A stretch of 64,000 bases of DNA from contig JAIQFN010000003.1 of the NCBI GenBank assembly GCA_020073265.1, forward strand, positions 111,433 to 175,432, written 5' to 3'. The notes beneath the pieces were generated by a model. The model worked only from the letters and a program-made list of their open reading frames with translations. It had not been told where the DNA came from and did no database searches. The position numbers and the translations under genes were made by a program. The first letter of the stretch is position 1. The number at the start of each line of letters is the position of its first letter. The stretch comes from Terriglobia bacterium (GTDB lineage: Bacteria > Acidobacteriota > Terriglobia > Bryobacterales > Bryobacteraceae). Shown here piece after piece: positions 38,403-48,287 of the stretch.

Positions 38403-39422
38403 TCAGCTTTCTTTGTTCTCGCGCGTGCGGCGCTCGAGTTCCTTGACCTGTTTGCGAAGCTCCGGCAGCCGCGCCAGGTTGGCGAGTTGTTCCAGGTGCT
38501 CCTTGAGCGGGCGGGCGGGCGTGCCCCACACCACCTGGCCCTTGCGGATGATTTTCGAGGTGAGAATTCCGCAGCCCGAGCCGAGCACCGCGCCGGACTC
38601 GATGCGCGCCTTGTCGCCGATGCCCACCTGCCCGCCGATCACGGCGTAATCCTCCACCACCACTCCGCCCGAAAGTCCGGTCTGCGCCGCGATCACCACG
38701 TGGCGCCCGATGCGGCAGTTATGCCCGATGTGGACCAGGTTGTCGAGCTTGGTGCCGTCGCCGATCTCGGTAACGCCCAGGGCGGCGCGGTCAACGCAGG
38801 AGTTGGCGCCAATTTCTACGTCGTGGCCGATGGCGACGCGCCCGATCTGCGGAAATTTCTCGTAGTGATCGCCGGCGCGGACGAACCCGAAGCCGTCGGC
38901 TCCCAGGACGCAGCCGGAGTGCAGCACGGCGCGATCGCCCACGGTAACGTCGCTGTAGATGGTGACGTTGGGATGCAGGAGACAGTCCGATCCGATTTGG
39001 ATGCGATCCGCGAGGACGCAGCCGGCGCCCACTTTGGAGCGCTCTCCGATCCGAGTGCCAGCTCCGATGACGGCGTGCGGACCGATGGCGGCCGACCGGG
39101 GAACATCCGCACCAGGGGCGATCACAGCCGTCGGGTGTATGCCGGGTATCACGGGAATCGGCGGATGGAGCAGCCCGATGACGGCGGCAAAGGCAGCTCG
39201 CGGGTCGCTCACGCGGATCAGCGTTGGGCCCTTCGGAAAAGCCTCCGTCACCAGCAGACACCCGGCGCGCGATTGGGCGGCAGCGGCCGCGGCTTTGCGG
39301 CTCCCGACGAATGCCACCTCGTGCGCTGAAGCCGATTCGAGGGCCGCGGCGCCGGTGATCTCGCGATCGCCCTCGCCTTCCCAGGCCGCCTGCAAGCGAG
39401 CCGCTATTTCAGAGACCCGCAA
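38403..39422 (-). CDS. lpxD: UDP-3-O-(3-hydroxyacyl)glucosamine N-acyltransferase
   Basis: A 339-aa LpxD with an N-terminal uridine-binding domain (about 1-100) and a left-handed beta-helix of hexapeptide repeats (HPTAVIAPGADVPRSAAIGP onward). The catalytic His lies in LDNLVHIGHNCRIG. It adds the third acyl chain in lipid A synthesis. It is divergent from lpxA; the frequent fabZ gene is not between them. Confidence 0.93.
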   Translation of the reverse strand: MRVSEIAARLQAAWEGEGDREITGAAALESASAHEVAFVGSRKAAAAAAQSRAGCLLVTEAFPKGPTLIRVSDPRAAFAAVIGLLHPPIPVIPGIHPTAVIAPGADVPRSAAIGPHAVIGAGTRIGERSKVGAGCVLADRIQIGSDCLLHPNVTIYSDVTVGDRAVLHSGCVLGADGFGFVRAGDHYEKFPQIGRVAIGHDVEIGANSCVDRAALGVTEIGDGTKLDNLVHIGHNCRIGRHVVIAAQTGLSGGVVVEDYAVIGGQVGIGDKARIESGAVLGSGCGILTSKIIRKGQVVWGTPARPLKEHLEQLANLARLPELRKQVKELERRTRENKES

Positions 39423-39472
39423 TTCGAGACTCCCGACACTTCCCGTTCATCACCCCTGTATCATACAAACTT

Positions 39473-40261
39473 ATGCCAGTTGATCCTTCGGCCTACGTCG
39501 CCTCCACGGCGAGCGTGCATCCGGACGCGCAAATCGGGCCACAGGTGGTGATCGGCGAGTACGCCATCGTCGAGCAGGACGTGGCGATCGGCGCATTCTG
39601 CCGGCTGGAGCCGTACGTGTACGTGAAGCGCTGGACCACGCTGGGCGAGCGCAACGAGATCTCGACCGGGACCGCGCTGGGGACCGATCCGCTCGACAAG
39701 AACTTCACCGGGGAGCGCAGCTATCTGCGCATCGGAAACGGCAACATCATACGCGAGCACTACACCATTTCGCGCGGCACGCAGCCGGAGAGCGCAACTG
39801 AAATCGGCGACGGCAATTACATCATGACCTCCGGACACATCGCGCACAATTGCAAAATCGGCAACCAGTGCGTGATCGCGAGCTGCGCCCTGGTGGCCGG
39901 GCACGTCGAAGTGGAAGACCAGGTCTTCATCTCCGGTGGCGTGGGGATTCACCAGTACTCTAAAATCGGCCGGCTGGCCCTGATCGCCGGGAACGCGGGC
40001 GTGAACAGCGACCTGCCGCCTTTCTTCCTCTATTCGGATTTCCGGGTGCGTGCCAAGGGTCTGAACATGGTGGGGATCCAGCGCGCCGGCTTCACGCCGG
40101 AAGACATTGCGGCTCTGAAAACGGCCTACAACATTCTCTTTCGATCGGCGCTCAAGCTCGCAGACGCGCTGCGGCGCATCGAAGCGGAACTGAATACCGA
40201 ACACACCCGGCATTTAGTGGAATTCGTCCGGGCGAGCAAGCGGGGGATTTGCCGGGAATGA
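39473..40261 (+). CDS. lpxA: UDP-N-acetylglucosamine acyltransferase
   Basis: A 262-aa LpxA with hexapeptide beta-helix repeats from residue 5 (STASVHPDAQIGPQVVIGEY) and the catalytic His region TSGHIAHNCKIGNQCV. It performs the first step of lipid A synthesis. The stop overlaps the start of the downstream permease (ATGA). Its presence indicates a diderm cell envelope. Confidence 0.94.
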   Translation: MPVDPSAYVASTASVHPDAQIGPQVVIGEYAIVEQDVAIGAFCRLEPYVYVKRWTTLGERNEISTGTALGTDPLDKNFTGERSYLRIGNGNIIREHYTISRGTQPESATEIGDGNYIMTSGHIAHNCKIGNQCVIASCALVAGHVEVEDQVFISGGVGIHQYSKIGRLALIAGNAGVNSDLPPFFLYSDFRVRAKGLNMVGIQRAGFTPEDIAALKTAYNILFRSALKLADALRRIEAELNTEHTRHLVEFVRASKRGICRE

Positions 40262-41589
40262 TGTCCGATCTGCCTCGCAAACTGGGGCTCGCCGACGCTC
40301 TCGCCATCGTGGTGGGCATGATCATCGGCGGCGGGATTTTCGTGGTGCCCAACCTGGTGGCGCGCAGCATGGGGTCCGGCGTCTCGATCCTGGCTCTTTG
40401 GATGTTCGCGGGACTCTTGTCTTTTTGCGGCGCGCTGGCCTGCGCCGAGCTCGGCACGGCGATCCCCGCAACGGGAGGCCAGTATGTTTTTCTGCGGGAA
40501 GCCTTCGGACCGCTGGCGGGATTTCTGTATGGCTGGAGCGTGTTCCTGGTCGGCCGGACCGCGCAGATATCGTGGCTGGCGGTGACGCTCTCGCTGTACG
40601 TTTCGTATTTTGTGCCGGTCGGTCCGGTGGAATCCAAACTGATCGGCGCCAGCGCGATTCTGGTGCTTGCCACCGTGAACTATTGTGGGGTTCGTGCCGG
40701 TGCGCTGGTGCAGAAGAGCTTCGCGCTGGCCAAAGTCGCTGGTCTGCTGGTGATTATTGCGAGTGGCCTGCTGTTGGGCGGCCACGCGGCGCAGGTCCAA
40801 ACCACACCCGCGCCGTTTTCCTTCGCGCAAACAGGCGTGGCGCTGATCGCGTGCCTGCTGGCTTACGACAGTTGGATTTCGGTGAGTTTCGTGGCCGGGG
40901 AGATCAAGAACCCGCAACGCAACGTGCTGCTCGCGCTGCTGATCGGACTGGCGATCTGCATTACGATTTACACGCTGGCCAATGGCGCATACCTGCACGT
41001 GCTGTCCATTCCCGAGATCGCGGCCAGCGACCACGTGGGAGCTTCGGCGGCCGAACGGGTTCTGGGGCCGGTGGGAGGAAAGCTGGTGTCGGCCATCATC
41101 CTGCTCTCGATGATCGGCACTCTCAACGGAGCCTTCCTCACCAGCCCGCGCATCTATTTCGCACAGGCTCGCGACGGTTTGTTCTTCCGCCGCTTCGGCG
41201 AAGTTCATCCGCGCTTTAGGACTCCCGCATTCGCGATCGCGGCCCAGGCCGTCTGGGCAGTGGTCCTGCTGCTCAGCGGCACGTATGAAACGCTGGCTGA
41301 CTACGCCATGTTTTCGCTGTGGGTCTTTTATGGGCTGATGATCCTGGGCTTGATGGTGCTGCGCCGCCGGCGTCCGGACCTGCCGCGTCCGTATCGCATG
41401 TGGGGTTATCCGGTGACGCCGCTGGTGTTTCTCGCGGTCGCTGCGTGGTTTCTGATCAACACGCTGGTGACTCGGCCCGGTCCGGCTTTGGCCGGCTTGG
41501 CATTCATCGCGAGCGGCGTGCCGGTTTATTTCGTGTGGCGGAGCCGCGCGGCGAAGACGTCTGCGATCGCGCAACCTGCCGGCTCTTAG
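40258..41589 (+). CDS. APC-superfamily amino-acid permease
   Basis: A protein of about 443 aa with 12 hydrophobic segments. The APC signature GGGIFVVPNLVAR lies in the first helix. The start is either of two adjacent ATGs (40258 or 40261), the first overlapping the lpxA stop. It would import an amino acid or related solute by proton or antiport coupling; the substrate is unknown. It is convergent with the next gene, overlapping it by 4 bases. Confidence 0.88.
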   Translation: MMSDLPRKLGLADALAIVVGMIIGGGIFVVPNLVARSMGSGVSILALWMFAGLLSFCGALACAELGTAIPATGGQYVFLREAFGPLAGFLYGWSVFLVGRTAQISWLAVTLSLYVSYFVPVGPVESKLIGASAILVLATVNYCGVRAGALVQKSFALAKVAGLLVIIASGLLLGGHAAQVQTTPAPFSFAQTGVALIACLLAYDSWISVSFVAGEIKNPQRNVLLALLIGLAICITIYTLANGAYLHVLSIPEIAASDHVGASAAERVLGPVGGKLVSAIILLSMIGTLNGAFLTSPRIYFAQARDGLFFRRFGEVHPRFRTPAFAIAAQAVWAVVLLLSGTYETLADYAMFSLWVFYGLMILGLMVLRRRRPDLPRPYRMWGYPVTPLVFLAVAAWFLINTLVTRPGPALAGLAFIASGVPVYFVWRSRAAKTSAIAQPAGS

Positions 41590-42749
41590 AACCGGTTGGT
41601 CGGCGAAGGGCCGCAATCCGAGGCGCCATCACGGCGGAAGCTCTCCAGGTACATCCGCTGCGCCGGCAGTTCGCCGGTCTCGGCCTCAAAATCCAGGCTG
41701 GAGATACCGACCCGATATTTCACCGGCGCCGTGCTGTCCTGGACGGCCTGCCAGACCGCCATGCGGGAACCTATCTGGAACTGCTCGCTGTAGATGCAGT
41801 ATCGCGTCTTGTCGAGGTTGCGGATGATGTACGTGGGCGTCAAGTCGAACTGGAAACGGTACACCTGGTCGCCCTGGTAGTGCGCCGCGCCGCCATAGCG
41901 CAGCACGTCGTCCAAATTATCCGCGGCCGTGTTCATTGGAGCCGGGCTGGCCTGCGCGTCCAACACCTTCAGGGTGATCTGGCGCCAGTCGTTATTTTTG
42001 TACTGCGGAAACATGTTTGGAGCGACGCTGTAGTCGCCTTCGGCTCCGAAGCGAACCGCCAGGTGCAGGCGCAGCCCGATTTCGTGGCCGGCCGGAGAGC
42101 GCAGCGGCTCGTAGCCGGCTTCCAGAACTTCAGAGCGCGGCAGCCGGATGACACCGTTCGGATGCGCTTGCCTGGCCGCTTCGAATCGTGCCTCCGTTTC
42201 GGCCGCGGCGTTGTCGAGCATGTGGCGCAGCGCGGCCTCTTCGTTGGCCGGTAATCCCGGCGGAAGCTCGATCGGCGGGGCGCTGCCTTCCATGGGCGTG
42301 TAGAGCTGCTTGTCGATTCGTTCGTAGCGCTGGCCTTGGAAATCCTCGCCTTTGATCCCGAACCGGAACGGCTGCACCGGCACGTCAAACTGGAGCATGT
42401 ATTCGTCGGAGTCAGCCCCGCTGCCAGTGCGAAGAGCGACCGGAGAGCCGAGCGCGAGGCCGAACTGATCCACCAGCTCGAATTGAACGCTGCGTATGGC
42501 GTCCTGCCCAAACAACGTCACCTCCGCAAACGCCTGTTTCCCGCGATACGGCGCGTGCTCGACCGAGAAATAGTCAGGTCCTTCATGGCCGAATTTCAAT
42601 TCCTGGAACTGCACGCTGAGGATCGAGATGGAGCGAGCCTTGGGCTGCGTCGCGATCACGCGCAGAGGCGTTACCTGCGCCTGGCCGGCGGAAGCCAGCA
42701 ACACCGTGGACAGGAGCACGCTCTTCATTCCTGCTACAGATCGTCTCAT
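41586..42749 (-). CDS. Secreted protein of unknown function, about 387 aa
   Basis: Not recognised. Start chosen at the ATG 42749, giving a signal peptide (MRRSVAGMKSVLLSTVLLAS); an ATG at 42728 is possible. The mature part is beta-rich in the first third (SISILSVQFQELKFGHEGPD), then has a Pro-rich linker, a helix and a further mixed region. No catalytic or binding motif was seen. It may belong to the family of exported VWFA-operon-like proteins of Acidobacteriota, but this is a guess. Confidence 0.68.
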   Translation of the reverse strand: MRRSVAGMKSVLLSTVLLASAGQAQVTPLRVIATQPKARSISILSVQFQELKFGHEGPDYFSVEHAPYRGKQAFAEVTLFGQDAIRSVQFELVDQFGLALGSPVALRTGSGADSDEYMLQFDVPVQPFRFGIKGEDFQGQRYERIDKQLYTPMEGSAPPIELPPGLPANEEAALRHMLDNAAAETEARFEAARQAHPNGVIRLPRSEVLEAGYEPLRSPAGHEIGLRLHLAVRFGAEGDYSVAPNMFPQYKNNDWRQITLKVLDAQASPAPMNTAADNLDDVLRYGGAAHYQGDQVYRFQFDLTPTYIIRNLDKTRYCIYSEQFQIGSRMAVWQAVQDSTAPVKYRVGISSLDFEAETGELPAQRMYLESFRRDGASDCGPSPTNRF

Positions 42750-42784
42750 TCCGGCGGTCACAATAGAGCGAGTACCATGTGGCA

Positions 42785-43498
42785 ATGACACCGCGGGAAT
42801 TGGCCCAGTCCACGCGGCGCCAATTGAAGGCGGCGGCCGACCCGGAATTCGCGGCCGGAGTCCGGGGATTCTTCCGCGAGCCGGTTGATCCCTGGGGCGT
42901 CCGAAGCCCCACCGTACACCGAATCGCGAGCCACGTCTATCGCGAAATTAAGCCCTGGCCCAAGCCGCAGCGCTACCGGTTCATGGAGGCGTTGTGGAAG
43001 AGCGGCAAGCTCGAAGAGGGCGTCATCGTCTGTCATGTGTACCGCCGGTTCGCAAACGAATTCGGCGACGACGAGTTCGCGCTGTTCGATCAGTGGCTCG
43101 ACCGCTATGTCCACAACTGGGCCAACTGCGACGGCCTGGCCAGTTGGCTTCTGGCGGGCGCCATCCGCAACCGTCCTCAGTTGATTCGGAAGCTGCCGGC
43201 CTGGACCAGATCCAGGAATCGCTGGAGACGCCGCGCCGCCATCGTCAGTCTGCTGCAGGAAGCCAAGTCAGGGCGGAACACGGCGAGCATTCTGCAGGTC
43301 TGCGAGCTGTTGCGCAGTGACCCCGATGCGATGGTCCAGAAAGGCGTCGGCTGGGTTCTCAAGGAAGCCTATCCGCTCAAACGCAACGACGTTTGCGAGT
43401 TTCTTGCAGACTGGCGCGCCACCGCGCCCCGGCTGTTGCTTCGAATCGCGGCCGAGAAGATGACGGCGCAGGACAAGAAGTGGCTGCTTACAAAATGA
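42785..43498 (+). CDS. AlkD-like DNA alkylation repair protein
   Basis: A 237-aa all-helical protein resembling AlkD, a HEAT-repeat DNA glycosylase that removes N3/N7-alkylated bases. The first helices (PREPVDPWGVRSPTVHRIAS type) and the Trp-rich segment DRYVHNWANCDGLASWLLAG match the family's DNA-binding and catalytic region. The 3' end overlaps folK by 11 bases on the opposite strand. Confidence 0.85.
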   Translation: MTPRELAQSTRRQLKAAADPEFAAGVRGFFREPVDPWGVRSPTVHRIASHVYREIKPWPKPQRYRFMEALWKSGKLEEGVIVCHVYRRFANEFGDDEFALFDQWLDRYVHNWANCDGLASWLLAGAIRNRPQLIRKLPAWTRSRNRWRRRAAIVSLLQEAKSGRNTASILQVCELLRSDPDAMVQKGVGWVLKEAYPLKRNDVCEFLADWRATAPRLLLRIAAEKMTAQDKKWLLTK

Positions 43499-43988
43499 CG
43501 CCGGTCGGGCGCACTCGCTGTGCTTGCGTTTCCGCCAGCATCTCCCGCACCGTCCTGCCGGTCACAGGATGGCGCAGGTCCGGCGCAATCGCTGCCAGCG
43601 GTTCCAGCACGAAGCGGCGCTCGGCCAGGCGCGGATGCGGGATCTGGAGTTGCGGCGTTTGGATCACGAAGCGGCCGTAAAACACAATGTCGATGTCGAC
43701 CGTGCGCGGGCCGCCGGCGCGCAGACGTTGCCGGCCGAGGTCGCGCTCGATTTTCTGAGTGCGCGACAGCAGCTGCATCGGGAACAGCGCGGTCTCGACC
43801 TCGATCACCAGGTTCAGAAACCAGGGCTGGTCGCGCACGTCCTGAGGCTCGGTTTCGTAGACCTGCGATTGTTTGACGATGTGGACCTCGGCGGCTTCCA
43901 GGCGCTGGATGGCCTTGCGCAGGCGATCCTCGCGATCGCCGAGATTAGAACCGAGGGCCAGATAGACGGTTTTCACGAGGGCTTCCAA
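43488..43988 (-). CDS. folK: Hydroxymethyldihydropterin pyrophosphokinase
   Basis: A 166-aa HPPK of the folate pathway, transferring pyrophosphate from ATP to 6-hydroxymethyldihydropterin. The motifs LALGSNLGDREDRLR, VYETEPQDVRDQPWFLN and GPRTVDIDIVFYG are all present. It lies downstream of ruvB on the same strand. Confidence 0.95.
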   Translation of the reverse strand: MEALVKTVYLALGSNLGDREDRLRKAIQRLEAAEVHIVKQSQVYETEPQDVRDQPWFLNLVIEVETALFPMQLLSRTQKIERDLGRQRLRAGGPRTVDIDIVFYGRFVIQTPQLQIPHPRLAERRFVLEPLAAIAPDLRHPVTGRTVREMLAETQAQRVRPTGVIL

Positions 43989-44067
43989 AGAAGCGCAAAG
44001 GGTACGGCGCGCTCCGTCGGATTAGACGGGGAACTGCTTCGCGCCGCACACCGTTTTGCGCGCTTAC

Positions 44068-45099
44068 TCAAAACAGCGGAGTCTGCACGCTGCTGCCGCG
44101 CATCTTGCGCGGGATCTGAAAATACTCGAAGGCGCGTTCGGTGCCGACGCGGCCGCGCGGCGTGCGGTCGATAAAGCCAAGCTGCATGAGATACGGCTCG
44201 TACACTTCTTCGATGGTGTCGGCTTCTTCGTCGATCGAGGCCGCGATGGTGTTCACGCCCACCGGGCCGCCGCTGTATTTGTCGAGCAGCGTCAGCATGA
44301 TCTTCTGGTCGATCTCGTCCAGGCCGAAGCGGTCCACTTCGAGCAGGTCCAGCGCGCTGGTGGCGACGGCGAGGTCGATGTGCCCGGCGGCGCGAACCTG
44401 CGCGTAGTCCCGGACGCGGCGCAGCAGTCGGTTGGCGATGCGCGGTGTTCCGCGGCTGCGGCGCGCGATCTCCTCGGCGCCGTCGGGATCGACGGTCACA
44501 CCGAGCAGCTTGGCCGAGCGCAGTGCGATCGCGGTCAGCTCCGGAACGTCGTAGTGATTCAGCCGCAACACCAGCCCGAAGCGGCCTCTGAGCGGCGCGC
44601 TGACCAGTCCCTGCCGCGTGGTGGCTCCGATGGCGGTGAAATGCGGAATGGGCAGCGAGTGCGTGCGCGCGCCCGGTCCGGTCCCCACCAGGATGTCCAT
44701 CCGGAAATCCTCCAGCGCCGCGTAAAGAATCTCCTCCACGTCCGGAAGCAGGCGGTGAATCTCGTCGATGAAGAAAACCTGGCGCGGCCGGATGTTGGTG
44801 AGCACGCCCGTGAGATCCAGCTTCTTTTGGAGTATCGGTCCCGACGTTTGTTCGAAGCCGACGCCCAGCTCGGCGGCGATGATGATGGCCAGCGTCGTCT
44901 TGCCCAATCCCGGCGGGCCGTAGAGCAGCACGTGATCCATGGCCTCGCCGCGCTTCTTGGCGGCTTCGATGGCGATAGCGAGGTTTTCCTTGAGCTTCGG
45001 CTGGCCGGTGAAGTCGGCCAGTTTGGTGGGCCGGAGCGCGGCTTCAAATTGACGCTCGCCTTCGAGTGCCGCCGCCGAAGCGATTCCTTGCTCGCGCAT
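44068..45099 (-). CDS. ruvB: Holliday-junction branch-migration ATPase RuvB
   Basis: A 343-aa AAA+ motor with Walker A LLYGPPGLGKTTLA, Walker B VFFIDEIHRL, sensor 1 AIGATTRQG and the C-terminal winged helix GFIDRTPRGRV. It moves Holliday junctions with RuvA, whose gene ends 37 bases upstream. Confidence 0.97.
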   Translation of the reverse strand: MREQGIASAAALEGERQFEAALRPTKLADFTGQPKLKENLAIAIEAAKKRGEAMDHVLLYGPPGLGKTTLAIIIAAELGVGFEQTSGPILQKKLDLTGVLTNIRPRQVFFIDEIHRLLPDVEEILYAALEDFRMDILVGTGPGARTHSLPIPHFTAIGATTRQGLVSAPLRGRFGLVLRLNHYDVPELTAIALRSAKLLGVTVDPDGAEEIARRSRGTPRIANRLLRRVRDYAQVRAAGHIDLAVATSALDLLEVDRFGLDEIDQKIMLTLLDKYSGGPVGVNTIAASIDEEADTIEEVYEPYLMQLGFIDRTPRGRVGTERAFEYFQIPRKMRGSSVQTPLF

Positions 45100-45136
45100 T
45101 TGGTTCTAGGTTAGCAAGCGCGCAGCAGCGGCCACA

Positions 45137-45739
45137 CTAACGGACCAGCTCCAGCGCCTTGCGGAACAGCGGCTCGAATTCCGGCGCGACGCCGGCGGCC
45201 TTGGCGTTGCGGACCGCCGATTCGGCGGCGGGACGGTTGCAACCCAGATTCAGCAGCGCCGACAGAACATCCTGATCGATTGCGCTGAGCGCTGCCGCGG
45301 GCTTTTCCGAGACTCCCGCCGCGGCGCCGATGCCCAGGCCGTCCAGTTTATCTTTCAACTCCAGCACGATCCGCTCGGCGGTCTTCTTGCCGACGCCGGG
45401 AATCCGGACCAGCTGATCGACGCCGCCGCTGCGAATGGCCGGAATCAGATCGGAAGTCGCCATGCCGGAGAGAACCTTGACCGCCAGCGATGGCCCAATG
45501 CCGCTCACCGAGATCAGCTTCTCGAAGATGAACTTCTCTTCGGCGGTGAGAAAACCGAATAGCGCCAGGGTGTCCTCTCGCACATGCGTGTAGATGCGAA
45601 GCTTGACTTCGGAACCTGAGTCCGGCAGCGCCGAAAACGTCGAGATGGGGATGAGCACGTCGTAACCCACGCCGCCGGTTTCGACGATGATCTGATTGGG
45701 ATGCTTTTCGAGCAGCTTGCCGCGAAGGTACGCGATCAT
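45137..45739 (-). CDS. ruvA: Holliday-junction-binding protein RuvA
   Basis: A 200-aa RuvA starting at the ATG 45739 (MIAYLRGKLLEKHPNQIIVE). It has an OB-fold N-terminus, two helix-hairpin-helix motifs (VSGIGPSLAVKVL and IPGVGKKTAERIVLELK) and a C-terminal UBA-like domain that contacts RuvB. The frame is open upstream but that extension is an out-of-frame reading of the permease gene. Confidence 0.96.
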   Translation of the reverse strand: MIAYLRGKLLEKHPNQIIVETGGVGYDVLIPISTFSALPDSGSEVKLRIYTHVREDTLALFGFLTAEEKFIFEKLISVSGIGPSLAVKVLSGMATSDLIPAIRSGGVDQLVRIPGVGKKTAERIVLELKDKLDGLGIGAAAGVSEKPAAALSAIDQDVLSALLNLGCNRPAAESAVRNAKAAGVAPEFEPLFRKALELVR

Positions 45740-45768
45740 TCTTCGTTCATTATAAGGTCGAGGCTCAG

Positions 45769-48216
45769 CTACTCGTAGCGCAACGCGCGGATCGGGTCCA
45801 CCAGAGACGCGCGGCGGGCCGGCAGATAGCAGGCCGCCATCGTCACCAGAATCAGAGCCAGCGGCACGATCACCAGGACGGCGGGGCTGGTACCGCCGAG
45901 GCCCACCAGCCCAAACGCCAGGAGCCTGCGCACACCCAGGCTGGCGACAAATCCGATCGCGATTCCGATGAGCGAGAGCGCCAGGCCTTGACGCAGCACC
46001 ATTCCCAGCACGTCCAGACCGCGCGCGCCCATCGCCATGCGGATGCCGATCTCCTGCGTCCGGCGGCTGACCGAATACGCGATCAGCCCGTACAGGCCCA
46101 CCAGCGCGAGCGACAGGCCCAGCAGTCCCATGGTGGAAATCAATTCCAGGATGAGCAGCACGATCGAGATGGCGCGCTGCTGGTAAAAGTTCGAGAGCGT
46201 GCGGGCGTTGTAGATGGGCAAGTTCGCATCCAGCGAGCGGACCACGTCGCGCAGCGGAGCCGCAAGGTCGGCGGGATTGCCCGTGGTTTCCACGAACAGC
46301 GTCATCTGCGCGTTCGGATACTGCGCATACGGCAGATACACGTATGGCATAGGCGGTTCGGAGACAAACAAGTATCGTCCGGTCTTGGCGACTCCGACGA
46401 TTTCCAGGCCCGGGCGGGTGCGATCTTTCAACCACAAACGTTTGCCGATGGCGTCCTGGCGCGGCCAGTATTTCTCCGCGAAAGCCTGGTTCACGATCGC
46501 AACCCGCCGGGTATCCGCCTTGTCCAGCGCGGTGAAGACGCGGCCCCGCAGCACCGGAACCTGCATAGTCTCGAAATAGTGCTCGTCGGCTGACTCGCCC
46601 AATGTGGTCACCGTCTCCTGACCTTTGAGCAATTGATAGCCGTCGGGGATCACGTTCAGACTGGACTGGCCGGGCGCAAGCGGAACAGTCTGCGCCAGGG
46701 CGACCGATTGAACGCCGGGCAAGGCACGCGCCCGATCCGTGAGGTTGCGGAAAAACTCGCGCGATTTTTCACCCGTGTAGCGAGCGAACGAAGTATCCAG
46801 CTCCATGCTCATGACATGGTCGGTGCGGAAGCCCGGGTTGAGCACCAGCGCCTTGCGGAAACCGTCCAGCACCATGCTGGCGGCCACCAGCAAGACCATG
46901 GAAAACGCCACCTGCACGATCACCAGCACATTGCGGCCGACGGTGCGGCGCCGCGCGCTGGACGTCAGACCGGCGGACTTGAGCGCGTTCACCAGGTCCG
47001 TTCTGCCAGCCTGCCAGGCCGGAACCAGGCCGAACGCCAGGGCGCTCGCGATGGCCACGAACAGGCTGAACAAAAGCACGCGGTGATCCAGTTGGACCCC
47101 GATCACCACCGGCAGATCGGTCGGGATCGGAATGCCTTTGAGGAAGCGAATCCCCACGTACCCAAATCCGAGCCCCAGCGATCCGCCCAACAACGCCAGC
47201 ACCAGGCTCTCGATCAGAAGCTGCCGGATCAGACGCGTCCGGCTGGCGCCGATGGCCAGGCGAATGGCGATTTCACGCGAGCGCGAACGGGAGCGCGCCA
47301 GCATCAGGTTGGCGACGTTGGCGCACGCGATCAACAGCACCAGCCCCACCAGCGCCATCAGCATGATCGCCAGCGCGGAGTCGTACGGGTCGGACTGCAT
47401 GCGGGCCTGCAGCTCGGTGCGAACCGCGACGTTGTGATCGCGATTGGTATCGGGATAGCTTCTTTCCAGATTCTTGGCAATGCCCATAAGTTCAGCCTGG
47501 GCCTGCTCGCGGGCTATGCCGGCTTTCAGGCGCCCCTTCAACTGCAGCGCGCGGCTGGTGCGATCCTCCAGCGGGTCCTTCGAAGCGTCGGCCAGCCGCT
47601 GCGTCATGGCCAGCGGCACGAACAGCGCCGGCCGAATGAACGGGTCCAGGCCGGTGAACTGCTCCGGCGCTACGCCGACAACGGTGAAGTCGATCCCGTT
47701 CAGCCGGACGGTGCGGCCGATGATGGCGCGATCGGCGCTGAACTGGTTCTGCCACAAGTCGTGGCTCAGGACCAGGATCGCATCGCGACCCGAGACTTTG
47801 CCCTCTTCCGGCAGGAAAGCTCGGCCGAGCGCAGGCTGGATTCCCAACACGCGGAAGAAATTGTCGCTGACCAGAAGACCCATGCGCATCTGCGGCTGTA
47901 CCTGCGGCGAAGTCGCGAGTCCAAAGGTGTAAAAGCGGTAGGCAGCCAGGCCGTCGAACGAGCGGCTCTGGTCGCGGAAGTCGCGATAGTCGGGGAATGA
48001 GGCGCCGCCGAACGGATTGTCGGGCGTATTGGTGCTGACCGTGACCACTTCACCCGGGTCCTGGACCGGCAACGGGCGCAGCAGCAAGGCGTCGGACAGG
48101 CTGAAGATCGCGCTGTTCGCTCCGATTCCGAGAGCGAGCGAAAGGGCCGCGATGGCGGTGAACCCAGGGTTCTTGGCCAACAGGCGGAAGGCATGGCGGA
48201 TCTCTTTGAGAAGCAT
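45769..48216 (-). CDS. MacB/FtsX-type permease (Acidobacterial duplicated orphan permease family)
   Basis: An 815-aa membrane protein made of two tandem FtsX-like halves, each with a periplasmic core and four hydrophobic segments. The N-terminus RHAFRLLAKNPGFTAIAALS is typical of the large permease families that are strongly expanded in Acidobacteriota. No ATP-binding partner gene is adjacent. It may move lipids, peptides or lipoproteins, or act mechanically. The stop is 29 bases before ruvA. Confidence 0.88.
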   Translation of the reverse strand: MLLKEIRHAFRLLAKNPGFTAIAALSLALGIGANSAIFSLSDALLLRPLPVQDPGEVVTVSTNTPDNPFGGASFPDYRDFRDQSRSFDGLAAYRFYTFGLATSPQVQPQMRMGLLVSDNFFRVLGIQPALGRAFLPEEGKVSGRDAILVLSHDLWQNQFSADRAIIGRTVRLNGIDFTVVGVAPEQFTGLDPFIRPALFVPLAMTQRLADASKDPLEDRTSRALQLKGRLKAGIAREQAQAELMGIAKNLERSYPDTNRDHNVAVRTELQARMQSDPYDSALAIMLMALVGLVLLIACANVANLMLARSRSRSREIAIRLAIGASRTRLIRQLLIESLVLALLGGSLGLGFGYVGIRFLKGIPIPTDLPVVIGVQLDHRVLLFSLFVAIASALAFGLVPAWQAGRTDLVNALKSAGLTSSARRRTVGRNVLVIVQVAFSMVLLVAASMVLDGFRKALVLNPGFRTDHVMSMELDTSFARYTGEKSREFFRNLTDRARALPGVQSVALAQTVPLAPGQSSLNVIPDGYQLLKGQETVTTLGESADEHYFETMQVPVLRGRVFTALDKADTRRVAIVNQAFAEKYWPRQDAIGKRLWLKDRTRPGLEIVGVAKTGRYLFVSEPPMPYVYLPYAQYPNAQMTLFVETTGNPADLAAPLRDVVRSLDANLPIYNARTLSNFYQQRAISIVLLILELISTMGLLGLSLALVGLYGLIAYSVSRRTQEIGIRMAMGARGLDVLGMVLRQGLALSLIGIAIGFVASLGVRRLLAFGLVGLGGTSPAVLVIVPLALILVTMAACYLPARRASLVDPIRALRYE

Positions 48217-48287
48217 TTGTCTCTTGAGTACGAGAACCGGCCGGCGGATGTTCCGCGAAACTGGCGCGTTGGCGTACAGTAACTTAC

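Noticed and set aside
45740..46435. Long open extension upstream of ruvA in the same frame
   Set aside because: It overlaps the permease gene in another frame, is Arg/Pro/Gly-rich and adds nothing to the RuvA family; the ATG at 45739 gives the normal 200-aa protein.
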